Positions 34,401 to 42,271 of a stretch of DNA of 64,000 bases are shown in pieces. Source of the DNA: Kitasatospora sp. MAA4. GTDB lineage: Bacteria; Actinomycetota; Actinomycetes; Streptomycetales; Streptomycetaceae. A program made the translations under genes and the position numbers. How positions within the stretch are numbered: position 1 is the stretch's first letter; each line of letters starts with the position of its first letter. The stretch covers positions 310,001 through 374,000 of the forward strand of contig NZ_JARZAI010000002.1 in assembly GCF_029893355.1 (NCBI RefSeq), given 5' to 3'. The notes under the pieces were generated by a model. The model made no database searches, was not told the DNA's origin, and saw only the letters and a list, made by a program, of their open reading frames with translations.

Positions 34401-34645
34401 GCGCCACCACCCCGCTCGGCCGCGACGAGGTGCTCGCCATGCTGGCGGCCTTCGGCGACCGCGAGCCCCACCAGGTGGACGAGGCGCTCGGATCGCTCGA
34501 ACTCACCTGGCTGATCACGGAAGTCGAGCAGCGCTACACGGTCTCGCTCGACCTGAGCGACGGGGACCTCGATCGGATGGTCACCGTGACCGGTGCCACC
34601 GAGGTGCTGTGCGCGGCGCTGGCCGGCGGCGCCGGTCATGCGTGA
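34397..34645 (+). CDS. free-standing acyl carrier protein 2
   Basis: An 82-residue carrier-like protein. Helix 2 reads ALGSLELTWLITEVEQRY, so the attachment residue would be Ser33 in GSLEL, equivalent to DSLEL in typical ApeF-like carriers, with Gly replacing the conserved Asp. The N-terminal helix is short. It overlaps the first carrier gene by four bases and the following ketosynthase-like gene by eight. Two different carriers in tandem suggest separate roles for starter and extender, or for donor and acceptor. Whether Ser33 is phosphopantetheinylated needs testing, because of the missing Asp. Confidence 0.8.
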   Translation: MSATTPLGRDEVLAMLAAFGDREPHQVDEALGSLELTWLITEVEQRYTVSLDLSDGDLDRMVTVTGATEVLCAALAGGAGHA

Positions 34646-35762
34646 GCCGAGGTCGCCCGGGCCCGCCACCGCCAGACGGGTCCTTGTGACCGGTCTCGAC
34701 GCGCTCACCGCGCACGGCCGTGGCGCAGCCGTGGTCCAGCCCCACATCACCGCCGGCAGAGCCGCGTTCAGCACCGTGGACCGGTTCGCCGTCCAGCGCC
34801 ACCGGGTGCACCGGGCCGCCCTGCTGCCCGAAGCCGGCACGCTGCTCGACGAGTTGGCGGGCTCGGTCCAGCGGGCATGCGGCCAGGCTGAGTTGGATGT
34901 GCGCACGGCAGCGCGGGACGTCCTGCTGCTGGCCGTGCACAGTGACGAGCCGACGCCGCAGGGACCGCTCTCGCGGGCGCTGTCCGCGCGCTGCGGACTG
35001 CCCGCGGTGACCCGCCTCTACACCACGGCCTGCGTGGCGGGCAGTACGGCCGTCGCCGACGCCGCCGCGCTGATCGCCTCCGGGCGCGCGGACCGCGTGG
35101 TGGTGGCGGCCGGGTACCTGGTGGAGCCGATCCAGTACGCGCTCTTCGACGCCGGACGGGCGCTGGCCCGGGACGGCGAGGTCCGCCCGTTCAGTGCGGA
35201 CCGCAGGGGCGCGCTGCTCGGCGACGGCGTGGCGGCGGTCGTCCTGGAGGCGGCGGAGAGCGCCGCGGCCCGGGGCGTCCAGGCGCTGGCGGTGCTCGCG
35301 GGCTGGGGCCGGGCCGGGGACGCCCACCACGTGGTCCGCCCGCGCCCGGACGGGGCCGGGCTGGCCAGGGCGATCGAGTGCGCGCTGCGCCGGGGCGGCA
35401 TCGGCGCCGACCAGGTCGGCTACGTGAACGCCAACGCGAACGGCGCCGTGCTCGGCGACAGCGCCGAAGTCGAGGCGCTGCGGCTGGTGTTCGGCAAGGG
35501 CGTCGGCAAGGTGCCGGTGAGTTCGACCAAGGGCGTGCACGGCCACGCTCTGGAGGGTTCGGCCCTGCTGGAGCTGGTGGTCACCGTCGAGGCGCTGCGC
35601 AGCGGCCGTCTGCCGGTGCAGGCCGGGCTGCGCGCACCCGACCCGCAGTGCCCGCTCGACCTGGTGCGCGACCTGCCGCGGGAGAGCGCCATCCGCTATG
35701 CGCTGAGCCTCAACTCGGCCTTCGGCGGCGCCAACACGGCCCTCCTGGTGGGGGCGGCATGA
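34638..35762 (+). CDS. ketosynthase-family protein with Cys-Asn-His active site
   Basis: A 374-residue thiolase-fold protein of the beta-ketoacyl synthase type. The nucleophile Cys132 is present in TTACVAGST. The second catalytic position, normally His in VNAHGTGT, is Asn266 in VNANANGAVLGDSAE. The last Lys and His are kept (STKGVHGHALEGS, Lys298 and His303). It therefore keeps the acylatable Cys but probably cannot decarboxylate malonyl-carrier normally, and may act as an acyltransferase or as a non-decarboxylating condensing enzyme. The N-terminus is also short for KAS II. It overlaps both neighbours (8 bases with the carrier gene, 4 with the next gene) and could pair with the following N-domain protein or with the complete ketosynthase. 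Confidence 0.82.
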   Translation: MREPRSPGPATARRVLVTGLDALTAHGRGAAVVQPHITAGRAAFSTVDRFAVQRHRVHRAALLPEAGTLLDELAGSVQRACGQAELDVRTAARDVLLLAVHSDEPTPQGPLSRALSARCGLPAVTRLYTTACVAGSTAVADAAALIASGRADRVVVAAGYLVEPIQYALFDAGRALARDGEVRPFSADRRGALLGDGVAAVVLEAAESAAARGVQALAVLAGWGRAGDAHHVVRPRPDGAGLARAIECALRRGGIGADQVGYVNANANGAVLGDSAEVEALRLVFGKGVGKVPVSSTKGVHGHALEGSALLELVVTVEALRSGRLPVQAGLRAPDPQCPLDLVRDLPRESAIRYALSLNSAFGGANTALLVGAA

Positions 35763-36373
35763 ACCTCGTGCTCGCTCGGGAGCTGGGCCTGTCCGTGCTG
35801 GCGTGCGCGCACTGGCCGGACGGACCGGAGGACACCGTGACGCCGGTGCCCGGCTTCATCCTCTCCAGCTTCCAACCGCTGGTCGTCGAGGTCGCCCAAC
35901 GCTGCCTGGAGCAGCGGGCGGTGGCCGACCCGGCGGTGCGCACCGGGCTGCTACTGGCCAGTGCCCGCGGCGACACGGTGACCCGCGCGGCGGTCGCGGC
36001 GGCACTGGCCGAGGGGCGGCCGGTCGCGCCGCTGCTGTTCTACCAGTCCAATCCCAACGCCGTGGCCGGCCACATCGCGGCCCGCTGGGGGCTGGACGGC
36101 CCGGTGGTGTGCACGGCCCCGCTCGGCGCCGGGGCCGAGGCCGTCCTCGCCGACGCGCTGGGCTGCGCGGCCCTGCTGATCGAGGACGGCGACGCGGACC
36201 AGGTCCTGGTCATCGCGGCCGAGCAGGCCGAGCAGGCGGACCAGGCGGACCAGGCGGACCAGGGAGACCAGGGAGACCAGGGGGACCCGGACCACGCGGT
36301 GGCGCTCCTGGTCGCCCCCGCCGCAGCACACCGAAGACTCGTGACCCGTGAACGAAGGGACCAGCGATCGTGA
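35759..36373 (+). CDS. stand-alone ketosynthase N-domain-like protein (PF13723 type)
   Basis: A 204-residue protein resembling the beta-ketoacyl synthase N-terminal-like domain found in aryl-polyene clusters: GFILSSFQPLVVEVAQRCLEQ, RTGLLLASARGDTVT, LFYQSNPNAVAGHIAARWGLDGPVVCTAPLGAGAEAVLADAL. No ketosynthase C-domain follows, and no TACxxG active-site Cys is present; Cys at VVCTAP is in another context. It is probably structural or a chain-length-factor-like partner. Near the C-terminus it has an odd acidic stretch (EQAEQADQADQADQG...) made of seven 9-base repeats. It overlaps its neighbours by four bases on each side. Confidence 0.75.
   Translation: MNLVLARELGLSVLACAHWPDGPEDTVTPVPGFILSSFQPLVVEVAQRCLEQRAVADPAVRTGLLLASARGDTVTRAAVAAALAEGRPVAPLLFYQSNPNAVAGHIAARWGLDGPVVCTAPLGAGAEAVLADALGCAALLIEDGDADQVLVIAAEQAEQADQADQADQGDQGDQGDPDHAVALLVAPAAAHRRLVTRERRDQRS
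36221..36283. repeat. seven 9-bp tandem repeats inside the KS N-domain gene
   Basis: Units are GAGCAGGCC, GAGCAGGCG, GACCAGGCG twice, GACCAGGGA twice and GACCAGGGG, encoding (E/D)-Q-(A/G). The array is in frame, so copy-number change would alter only the length of an acidic linker. It lies just before the last beta-strand segment (HAVALLVAP). Confidence 0.8.
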
Positions 36374-37998
36374 GCGTCCGTCAGATCCGTGCCAGTCTCG
36401 CCGCCGATCCGCAGGTCGGCGCCGGAAACGTGCTCTCCGCCCGGATGGCACTGGGCATCGGCCTGGACCAGCCGGTGCTGGCCTTCGACACCGACATCGA
36501 CGGGATCCCAAGCTGGCAGCCCTTCACCGTACGGGAGTTGGACCTGCGGGTGCGGGCCAGAGCGGCCGCGCTGGCCGCCTGCGGGATCGGCCCCCGGGAC
36601 CCGGTGGTGGTGCACGCCGACGCGGCCGGCGAGGCCGTGCTCGCCACCCTGGCGCTCACCCGGCTCGGCGCCATCCCGGCCCTGCTCAACCCCCGACTGG
36701 ACCCCGAGCGGGCCGCCCGCTACATCCGGCGGCTGACCGCGGTGGGCGTGCTGGCCGACGAGAGGCACCGCGCGGCGCTGGCCGGCCACGACACCGCCAC
36801 ACCGCTGCTACCGGAGATCGGCTCGCTCGGCGCGGGCGACCCGGACGCCGCCCCGCCCGCCTACCGCCACGCACCGCAGGACCCGGTGGCGATCACCCAC
36901 TCCTCGGGCACCACCGGCCTGCCCAAGGCGGTCGTCCACTCGCACGACAGCCTGTACGCGGCCGTCCGCTACCGGCTGGCGCTGCCGCGGCCACAGGGCT
37001 CGGACCGGCTGCTCAGCGCGCTGCCGGCGGCGCACGCCGCGACCCTGATCGCCCTCAACCTCGCGCTCAGCTCGCACGCCGAGATCGCCTTCCTCTCCGA
37101 GCAGAGCGGCGCCGCCGTGCTGGACGCGATCGAGCTCCGCCGCCCGAACGGCGTGCTCGGCTTCGCCGCCACCTGGTCCGACCTGGCCCGCCACGACCTG
37201 GCCGCGCGCGACCTCTCCTCGGTCGCGCTCTGGTGGAACACCGGCGACTGCGCGCACGAGACGCACATCCGCCGCCTGGTGGCGCAGGGCAGCCGGGAGA
37301 CCCTGGTGGACCGGCGCCGCAGCCGTACCGCCGGCTCGGTCTTCGTGGACGGCCTGGGCTCCACCGAGATGGGCCACTCGCACTTCCACATCACCCACAC
37401 CCGCGAGAGCGAGCGCTACGGCCGCTGCGTCGGCAAGCCGCACCCGTTCGTCGACTGCGCCGTGCTGGACCCGGCCGGCGAGGCCCTGGGGCCGTACGAG
37501 GTCGGCGAGTTGGGCACCCGGTCGCCCACCCTGGCGCTGGGCTACTGGAACGACTCGGCGACCACCTACCGCACCCGGGTGCGCGGCTACTTCCTCACCG
37601 GCGACCTGGTCTACCGGGACGAGGAGGGCTACTACTACCACGTGGACCGCGCGGTGGACTCGGTGGACCTGGGCGGCGGCCGCCGCCTGCACACCGCGAT
37701 GTCCGAGGAACGCGTCCTGGTGGCCTGCCCCGACGTGGTGGACTGCACGGTGGTCGCGGCGCGCGAGGGCGAGCGGGTGGTCACCGACGTGCTGCTGCAA
37801 CTGGTCGCGGGCGCGGACCGCGAGCGCGACCGCACCAAGGAGGTGACGGCCGCGCTGGAGGAGGCGGTGGCCGTCACCGTCCGGCAGGTGATCGCGGTCG
37901 AGGACGGCGCCATCCCGCTGGGCCCGACCGGAAAGGTCCGCAAGGTCCTGCTGCGCGAGCGGCACCTGGCCGGCCTCGCCGCCGAGGCCGGGCGATGA
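36370..37998 (+). CDS. free-standing AMP-dependent acyl/aryl ligase 2
   Basis: A 542-residue ANL enzyme. The P-loop is THSSGTTGLPKAVVHSH, A5 FVDGLGSTEMGHSHF, A7 YFLTGDLVYRDEEGYYYHVDR, and the C-terminal catalytic Lys lies in PLGPTGKVRKVLLRE. The hinge region after YHVDR reads AVDSVDLGGGRRLH, which departs from the usual RxKDxIxxxG. It resembles ligases of the class found in aryl-polyene and hydroxycinnamoyl systems. GTG start with GAAGGGA upstream, overlapping the previous stop by GTGA. It sits between two ketosynthase-type genes and may supply the aryl starter to a carrier protein. Confidence 0.85.
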   Translation: MSVRQIRASLAADPQVGAGNVLSARMALGIGLDQPVLAFDTDIDGIPSWQPFTVRELDLRVRARAAALAACGIGPRDPVVVHADAAGEAVLATLALTRLGAIPALLNPRLDPERAARYIRRLTAVGVLADERHRAALAGHDTATPLLPEIGSLGAGDPDAAPPAYRHAPQDPVAITHSSGTTGLPKAVVHSHDSLYAAVRYRLALPRPQGSDRLLSALPAAHAATLIALNLALSSHAEIAFLSEQSGAAVLDAIELRRPNGVLGFAATWSDLARHDLAARDLSSVALWWNTGDCAHETHIRRLVAQGSRETLVDRRRSRTAGSVFVDGLGSTEMGHSHFHITHTRESERYGRCVGKPHPFVDCAVLDPAGEALGPYEVGELGTRSPTLALGYWNDSATTYRTRVRGYFLTGDLVYRDEEGYYYHVDRAVDSVDLGGGRRLHTAMSEERVLVACPDVVDCTVVAAREGERVVTDVLLQLVAGADRERDRTKEVTAALEEAVAVTVRQVIAVEDGAIPLGPTGKVRKVLLRERHLAGLAAEAGR

Positions 37999-39290
37999 GC
38001 GCCGCGGCGCTGCCCGGCGCGGCCGTCACGGGCCTCGGGCTGGTCACCCCGCTCGGCCGCAAGCCGGCGGAGTTCTTCGAGGCGCTGCTGGCGGGCCGCT
38101 CCGGGCTCTGCCGACCGGGTGAGGGCCACCCGGCGGGGGGCTGGCTGGAGTCGGCCGGGGTCGCGCCCTGGATCGACCCGCTGGAGGTTCTGCCGCGCAC
38201 CGAGACGAAGGCGGTGGACCGCTTCGTGCTGCTCGCGCTGGCGGCGGCGGACGACGCGCTGGCGGACGCCGGCCTGGTGGTGGGCCGGGACGTGGACCCG
38301 CGCCGGGTCGCCGTGGTGGTCTCCACCGGCGGCGGCGGACTTCAGACCTTCGAGCAGCACTCCCAGCAGCGCACCGAGCGCGGCCGGCCCGGCGTCAGCC
38401 CGTACCTGCTGCCCGGCATGCTCTCCAACATGGGCGCCGCCCGGATCGCCATCAAGTACGGTATCCGCGGCTACAGTTCGTCCATCGTGACGGCCTGCGC
38501 CGCGGGTGCCCAGTCGATCGCGGAGGGGCTGCGGCTGATCCGCGGCGGCGAGGCGGACGTGGTGGTCTGCGGCGCGGCAGAGTCCTCGCTGCACCCGACG
38601 ATCGCCGCCGCCTTCGCCAACGCCCGCGCCCTGGCCAGCGGTTGGCAGGACCCGACGCAGGCCAGTCGGCCCTTCGACCACCGCAGGAACGGCTTCGTGC
38701 TGGGCGAGGGCAGCGCCGTGCTGGTGCTGGAGCGTGCCGAGCACGCGGACGCGCGGGGCGCCGCCGGCCACGCCGACCTGATCGGCTGGGGCGCCTCCAC
38801 CGACGCCCACCACCCCACCACGCCCCGCCCGGACGGCGAGGGCGCCGGCGACTCGATGCGCGCCGCGCTCGCCTCGGCCGGACTGTCGCCCGCAGACGTC
38901 GGCTACGTCAACGCCCATGGCACCGGGACCAAGTTGGGCGATGTCGCGGAGGCCACCGCGCTGCGCGCGGTCTTCGGCGAGCAGGGCCCGGCGGTGAGCT
39001 CCACCAAGGGCGCCACAGGCCATCTGCTCGGCGCCGGGGGAGCGGTGGAGGCGGTGGTGAGTGTCCTCGCGCTCTCCTCGGGCCTGCTGCCACCGACGCT
39101 CAACCTCGATACCCCGGGCCCCGGTTGCGAACTCGACCACGTCAGCGGCGCGGCCCGCCGGGTGCCGGTGCGGGCCGCCCTCTCGAACTCCTTCGCCTTC
39201 GGCGGTCACAACGTCAGCCTGGTCTTCGGCGCGCCGAGCACCCGGCTGGCCCGCGGCGTTGCCGAAGCCCCCGCGCGGCCCCTCCCGTGA
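37995..39290 (+). CDS. beta-ketoacyl-ACP synthase (KAS II type), complete active site
   Basis: A 431-residue KAS I/II enzyme with the full catalytic set: Cys168 in TACAAGAQS, His308 in VNAHGTGT, Lys338 and His343 in SSTKGATGHLLGAGGA, and the C-terminal NSFAFGGHN loop. It should carry out decarboxylative Claisen condensation on carrier-bound substrates. No ketoreductase, dehydratase, enoylreductase or malonyl-CoA:ACP transacylase is encoded nearby, so either the beta-keto product is used as such or other enzymes come from primary metabolism. The ATG overlaps the stop of ligase 2 by four bases. Confidence 0.88.
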   Translation: MSAAALPGAAVTGLGLVTPLGRKPAEFFEALLAGRSGLCRPGEGHPAGGWLESAGVAPWIDPLEVLPRTETKAVDRFVLLALAAADDALADAGLVVGRDVDPRRVAVVVSTGGGGLQTFEQHSQQRTERGRPGVSPYLLPGMLSNMGAARIAIKYGIRGYSSSIVTACAAGAQSIAEGLRLIRGGEADVVVCGAAESSLHPTIAAAFANARALASGWQDPTQASRPFDHRRNGFVLGEGSAVLVLERAEHADARGAAGHADLIGWGASTDAHHPTTPRPDGEGAGDSMRAALASAGLSPADVGYVNAHGTGTKLGDVAEATALRAVFGEQGPAVSSTKGATGHLLGAGGAVEAVVSVLALSSGLLPPTLNLDTPGPGCELDHVSGAARRVPVRAALSNSFAFGGHNVSLVFGAPSTRLARGVAEAPARPLP

Positions 39291-39333
39291 GCGCACCCAT
39301 CGCAGAGCCCCCGCAGAGGACGGTCACAGCGCC

Positions 39334-40362
39334 ATGAGCATCGATCGGATCGACCATGTCGAGTTCCACGTCGCGAACGCCGACGAGGCCGCCCGCGAGC
39401 TCGCCGGGACCTTCGGCTTCCGGTACGGGCCGCACCCGGGTGCGGCGCTCCTGCCGGCGGGGCGCACCGGGGTGCTGCTGCGCCAGGGCGACATCCGTCT
39501 GTTGTTCACCTCCTCGGACGAACCCGCCGACCGCGCGGCGCAGTTCGTCCACCGCCACGGCGACGGCGTGGCGGCGGTCGCGCTCTCCTGCGAGGACGCC
39601 GCCGCCTGCTATGCCACCGCCTTGGCCGCAGGCGCCGTCCCGATCTCGCCCCCCGCCGTCCACCAGGAGGACGGCCGCCGGGTGGTCAGCGCCTCGATCC
39701 GCGGCTTCGGCGACGTGGACCTGCGGTTCGTGCAGCGCGAGCCGGCACCCGCCGACGAGCAGCCGGACGGCCTGCTGGCCGAGGTCGACCACCTCGCGGT
39801 ATGCGTGCCCTCGGGTGAACTGGCAAGCACCGTACGGTTCATGGAGCAGACCCTGGGACTGAGACAGATCTTCACCGAGTACATCGCGGTCGGCACCCAG
39901 GGGATGGACTCGATCGTGGTGCAGAGCCCGTCCGGCGGCGTCACGCTGACCCTGATCGAGCCGGACACCAGCCGCGACCCCGGCCAGATCGACGGCTTCC
40001 TGGAGCAGCACCAGGGCGTTGGTGTCCAGCATCTGGCCTTCCGCACCGAGTCCATCGCGCTCGCCGTGCAGACCCTCCAGGACCGGGGGGTGGCCTTTCT
40101 CAGCACTCCCGAGCGCTACTACGACCAACTCCGCGACCGGCTGGGCGACTCGGTGATTCCGCTGGAGACGCTGCGCCGGTTGAACATCCTGGTGGACCGG
40201 GACCACGGCGGCCAGCTCTTCCAGATCTTCACCCGCTCGGTCCACCCCCGCCGCACCTTCTTCCTGGAGGTCATCGAGCGGCGCGGGGCGCTCACCTTCG
40301 GCAGCGCCAACATCAAGGCCCTCTACGAGGCCGTGGAGCGCACCGACGCTTCCCACGCGTAA
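39334..40362 (+). CDS. hmaS: 4-hydroxymandelate synthase
   Basis: A 342-residue member of the 4-hydroxyphenylpyruvate dioxygenase family. The iron ligands are His153 (VDHLAV), His233 (VQHLAF) and Glu312 (LEVIER). The active-site stretch MDSIVVQSPSGGVTLTLIEP and the C-terminal FGSANIKALYEAVE match HmaS proteins rather than homogentisate-forming enzymes. HmaS converts 4-hydroxyphenylpyruvate and O2 to (S)-4-hydroxymandelate and CO2. With hmo and hpgT it completes the 4-hydroxyphenylglycine pathway except for a dedicated prephenate dehydrogenase, which is not in the window. It sits in the middle of the main operon, 43 bases after the ketosynthase. Confidence 0.88.
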   Translation: MSIDRIDHVEFHVANADEAARELAGTFGFRYGPHPGAALLPAGRTGVLLRQGDIRLLFTSSDEPADRAAQFVHRHGDGVAAVALSCEDAAACYATALAAGAVPISPPAVHQEDGRRVVSASIRGFGDVDLRFVQREPAPADEQPDGLLAEVDHLAVCVPSGELASTVRFMEQTLGLRQIFTEYIAVGTQGMDSIVVQSPSGGVTLTLIEPDTSRDPGQIDGFLEQHQGVGVQHLAFRTESIALAVQTLQDRGVAFLSTPERYYDQLRDRLGDSVIPLETLRRLNILVDRDHGGQLFQIFTRSVHPRRTFFLEVIERRGALTFGSANIKALYEAVERTDASHA

Positions 40363-40382
40363 CCCAGGAAGGAAGGCGAATC

Positions 40383-41294
40383 GTGACACCACAGGCCGAG
40401 TTCACCCTGACCGACGCCGACCGGGAGCTGCTGCCCTCACCGCAGGACGTCGGCTTCTACGCCGAGCACGGCTGGTACCTCTCCCAGCGCCTGTTCAGCG
40501 ACCAGGAGTTGGCGACGCTGGAGGCCGCGAGCGGGCAGTTCTACGCCGGCCGGTCCGATCGCGAGCTGCCCGTGCGGCCGCCCCGGCTGGCCGACTGGCA
40601 ACCGGCCGACGGCGACGTGCAGCGGCACAACGACTACATCCACCACCGCAGCGAGGCGATCGCCGCGATCCTGCGCAAGCCGCTGATCGGTGCGGTCGCC
40701 GCGCGGTTGGCGCAGGCGCACGAGGTGCGGATCTTCCAGTCCACCCTGATCCTCAAACCGCCGCGCCCGCAGGAGCCCAGCAACCTGGTGCCCTGGCACT
40801 GCGACCGGCACTACTGGCAGACCTGCGACTCGGAACGGATGCTCACGGCGTTCATCCCGTTCCACCACTGCGACGAGGAGATGGGCACCATCACCATGGT
40901 GGACGGCAGCCACCTGTGGAAGGAGATCGACGGCGACGACTCCACCCGGCACTTCGCCCAGCGCGACCGCGCCGAGCTGGAGGAGATCCTCGCGCGGACC
41001 GCCCGGTTCAACAACGCCGAGGTGACCAAGGTCCCGGTGGTGATCCCGGCCGGCCACCTGAGCTTCCACCACTGCCGCACCTACCACGGCAGCGGAGCCA
41101 ACGCCTCGGCCCGCCCGCGCCGGGCGATCTCGCTGCACCTGCAGGACGGCGCCAACCGGTACCGGCCGTACACCAAGGCGGACGGCACGCAGGTGGTCTA
41201 CAACCACGACGTCCTGGTGCGGCGCACCGCCGAAGGCCACCCCGACTACGCGGACCCGCGGTACTGCCCGACGCTCTGGCGGGACGCGCGGTGA
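40383..41294 (+). CDS. phytanoyl-CoA dioxygenase (PhyH) family Fe(II)/2-oxoglutarate oxygenase
   Basis: A 303-residue PhyH-family protein. The iron triad reads HCD in VPWHCDRHYWQT (HxD motif) with the distal His in LSFHHCRTYHGSG, and the 2-oxoglutarate Arg is in ARPRRAISLHLQ. In natural-product clusters this family hydroxylates, halogenates or desaturates amino acids and carrier-bound acyl groups. GTG start with AAGGAAGG upstream. It overlaps the E1 alpha gene by four bases (GTGA). The substrate may be a carrier- or peptide-bound residue. Confidence 0.85.
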   Translation: MTPQAEFTLTDADRELLPSPQDVGFYAEHGWYLSQRLFSDQELATLEAASGQFYAGRSDRELPVRPPRLADWQPADGDVQRHNDYIHHRSEAIAAILRKPLIGAVAARLAQAHEVRIFQSTLILKPPRPQEPSNLVPWHCDRHYWQTCDSERMLTAFIPFHHCDEEMGTITMVDGSHLWKEIDGDDSTRHFAQRDRAELEEILARTARFNNAEVTKVPVVIPAGHLSFHHCRTYHGSGANASARPRRAISLHLQDGANRYRPYTKADGTQVVYNHDVLVRRTAEGHPDYADPRYCPTLWRDAR

Positions 41295-42271
41295 GCGCCC
41301 CCACCGCGTCCCCGGGCCCGGCCGAGCTCTATCGCGGGATGCGCCTGATCCGGGTGTTCGAGGAGACGGCACTGTGCCTGGTGAAGTCCGGCGAGATCGT
41401 CGGCGGGATCCACCCGTACATCGGGCAGGAGGCCGTCGCGGTCGGCGTCTGCGCCGCGCTGCGCGCCGACGACCAGCTGACCAGCACCCACCGCGGACAC
41501 GGCCACGTGCTCGCCAAGGGCGCCGACCCGGGCCGGATGCTGGCAGAGCTGGCCGGCCGGGAGAACGGCCTCAACCGCGGGCGCGGCGGCTCGATGCACG
41601 CCGCCGACCTGTCACTCGGCGTGCTGGGGGCCAACGGCATCGTGGGCGCCGGCGCGCCGATCGCGGCCGGCGCCGCCTGGGCGGCCGTGCGCCAGGGCCT
41701 GGACCGGGTGGTGGCGACCTTCTTCGGGGACGGCGCGCTCAACCAGGGCGTCCTGCTGGAGTCGCTGAACCTGGCCGCGCTCTGGCGGCTGCCGGTGCTC
41801 TTCGTCTGCGAGAACAACGGCTACGCCACCACCCTGCCCGTCGAGGCGGGCGTCGCGGGCTCGGTGCTCGGTCGGGCGGCCGCCTTCGGGATCCCGGCCG
41901 AGGCGGTGGACGGCATGGACGTCGAGGCCGTCCGGACGGCCACCGAACGGGCGGTGGCCCGCGCCCGGTCCGGCGCCGGGCCCTCCTTCCTGGAGTGCCG
42001 GACCTACCGCTTCGAGGGCCACCACACCATGGAGCGCCGGGTCAGGGTGAACTACCGCACCGCCGAGGAGGTCGAGTCCTGGCGGCGCCGGGACCCGTTA
42101 GAGCGCTGCGACCCAGGAGCTGGGCAGCGTGCGGCAATTGACCGCGAGATCGACCAACTGATGGCCGAGGCCGTGGAGTTCGCGCTGTCCGGTGCGCACC
42201 CCGACCCGGCCGGGGCACTCGACCACCTGTACGCCGACGGGCTGCGGCCCCGGGCGGGAGTCCTGACGTGA
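41291..42271 (+). CDS. 2-oxoacid dehydrogenase E1 component, alpha subunit
   Basis: A 326-residue thiamine-diphosphate-dependent E1 alpha subunit (PDH/acetoin dehydrogenase type). The ThDP motif runs from GDGALNQG (residues 146-153) to CENNGYATT (Asn175-Asn176). The active-site loop has STHRGHGHVLAKG and RGRGGSMH. Normally it works with E1 beta, a lipoyl E2 and E3. No E2 or E3 gene is present here. Precedents include PglB/PglC in phenylglycine biosynthesis and E1-like pairs that feed two-carbon units to carriers in quinocarcin-type pathways. The GTG overlaps the preceding stop and the gene overlaps E1 beta. Confidence 0.87.
   Translation: MSAPTASPGPAELYRGMRLIRVFEETALCLVKSGEIVGGIHPYIGQEAVAVGVCAALRADDQLTSTHRGHGHVLAKGADPGRMLAELAGRENGLNRGRGGSMHAADLSLGVLGANGIVGAGAPIAAGAAWAAVRQGLDRVVATFFGDGALNQGVLLESLNLAALWRLPVLFVCENNGYATTLPVEAGVAGSVLGRAAAFGIPAEAVDGMDVEAVRTATERAVARARSGAGPSFLECRTYRFEGHHTMERRVRVNYRTAEEVESWRRRDPLERCDPGAGQRAAIDREIDQLMAEAVEFALSGAHPDPAGALDHLYADGLRPRAGVLT

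Noticed and set aside
36221..36283. Short-period repeat considered as a CRISPR-like or regulatory array
   Set aside because: 9-base period, no spacers, in frame inside a coding sequence; it is a coding tandem repeat.
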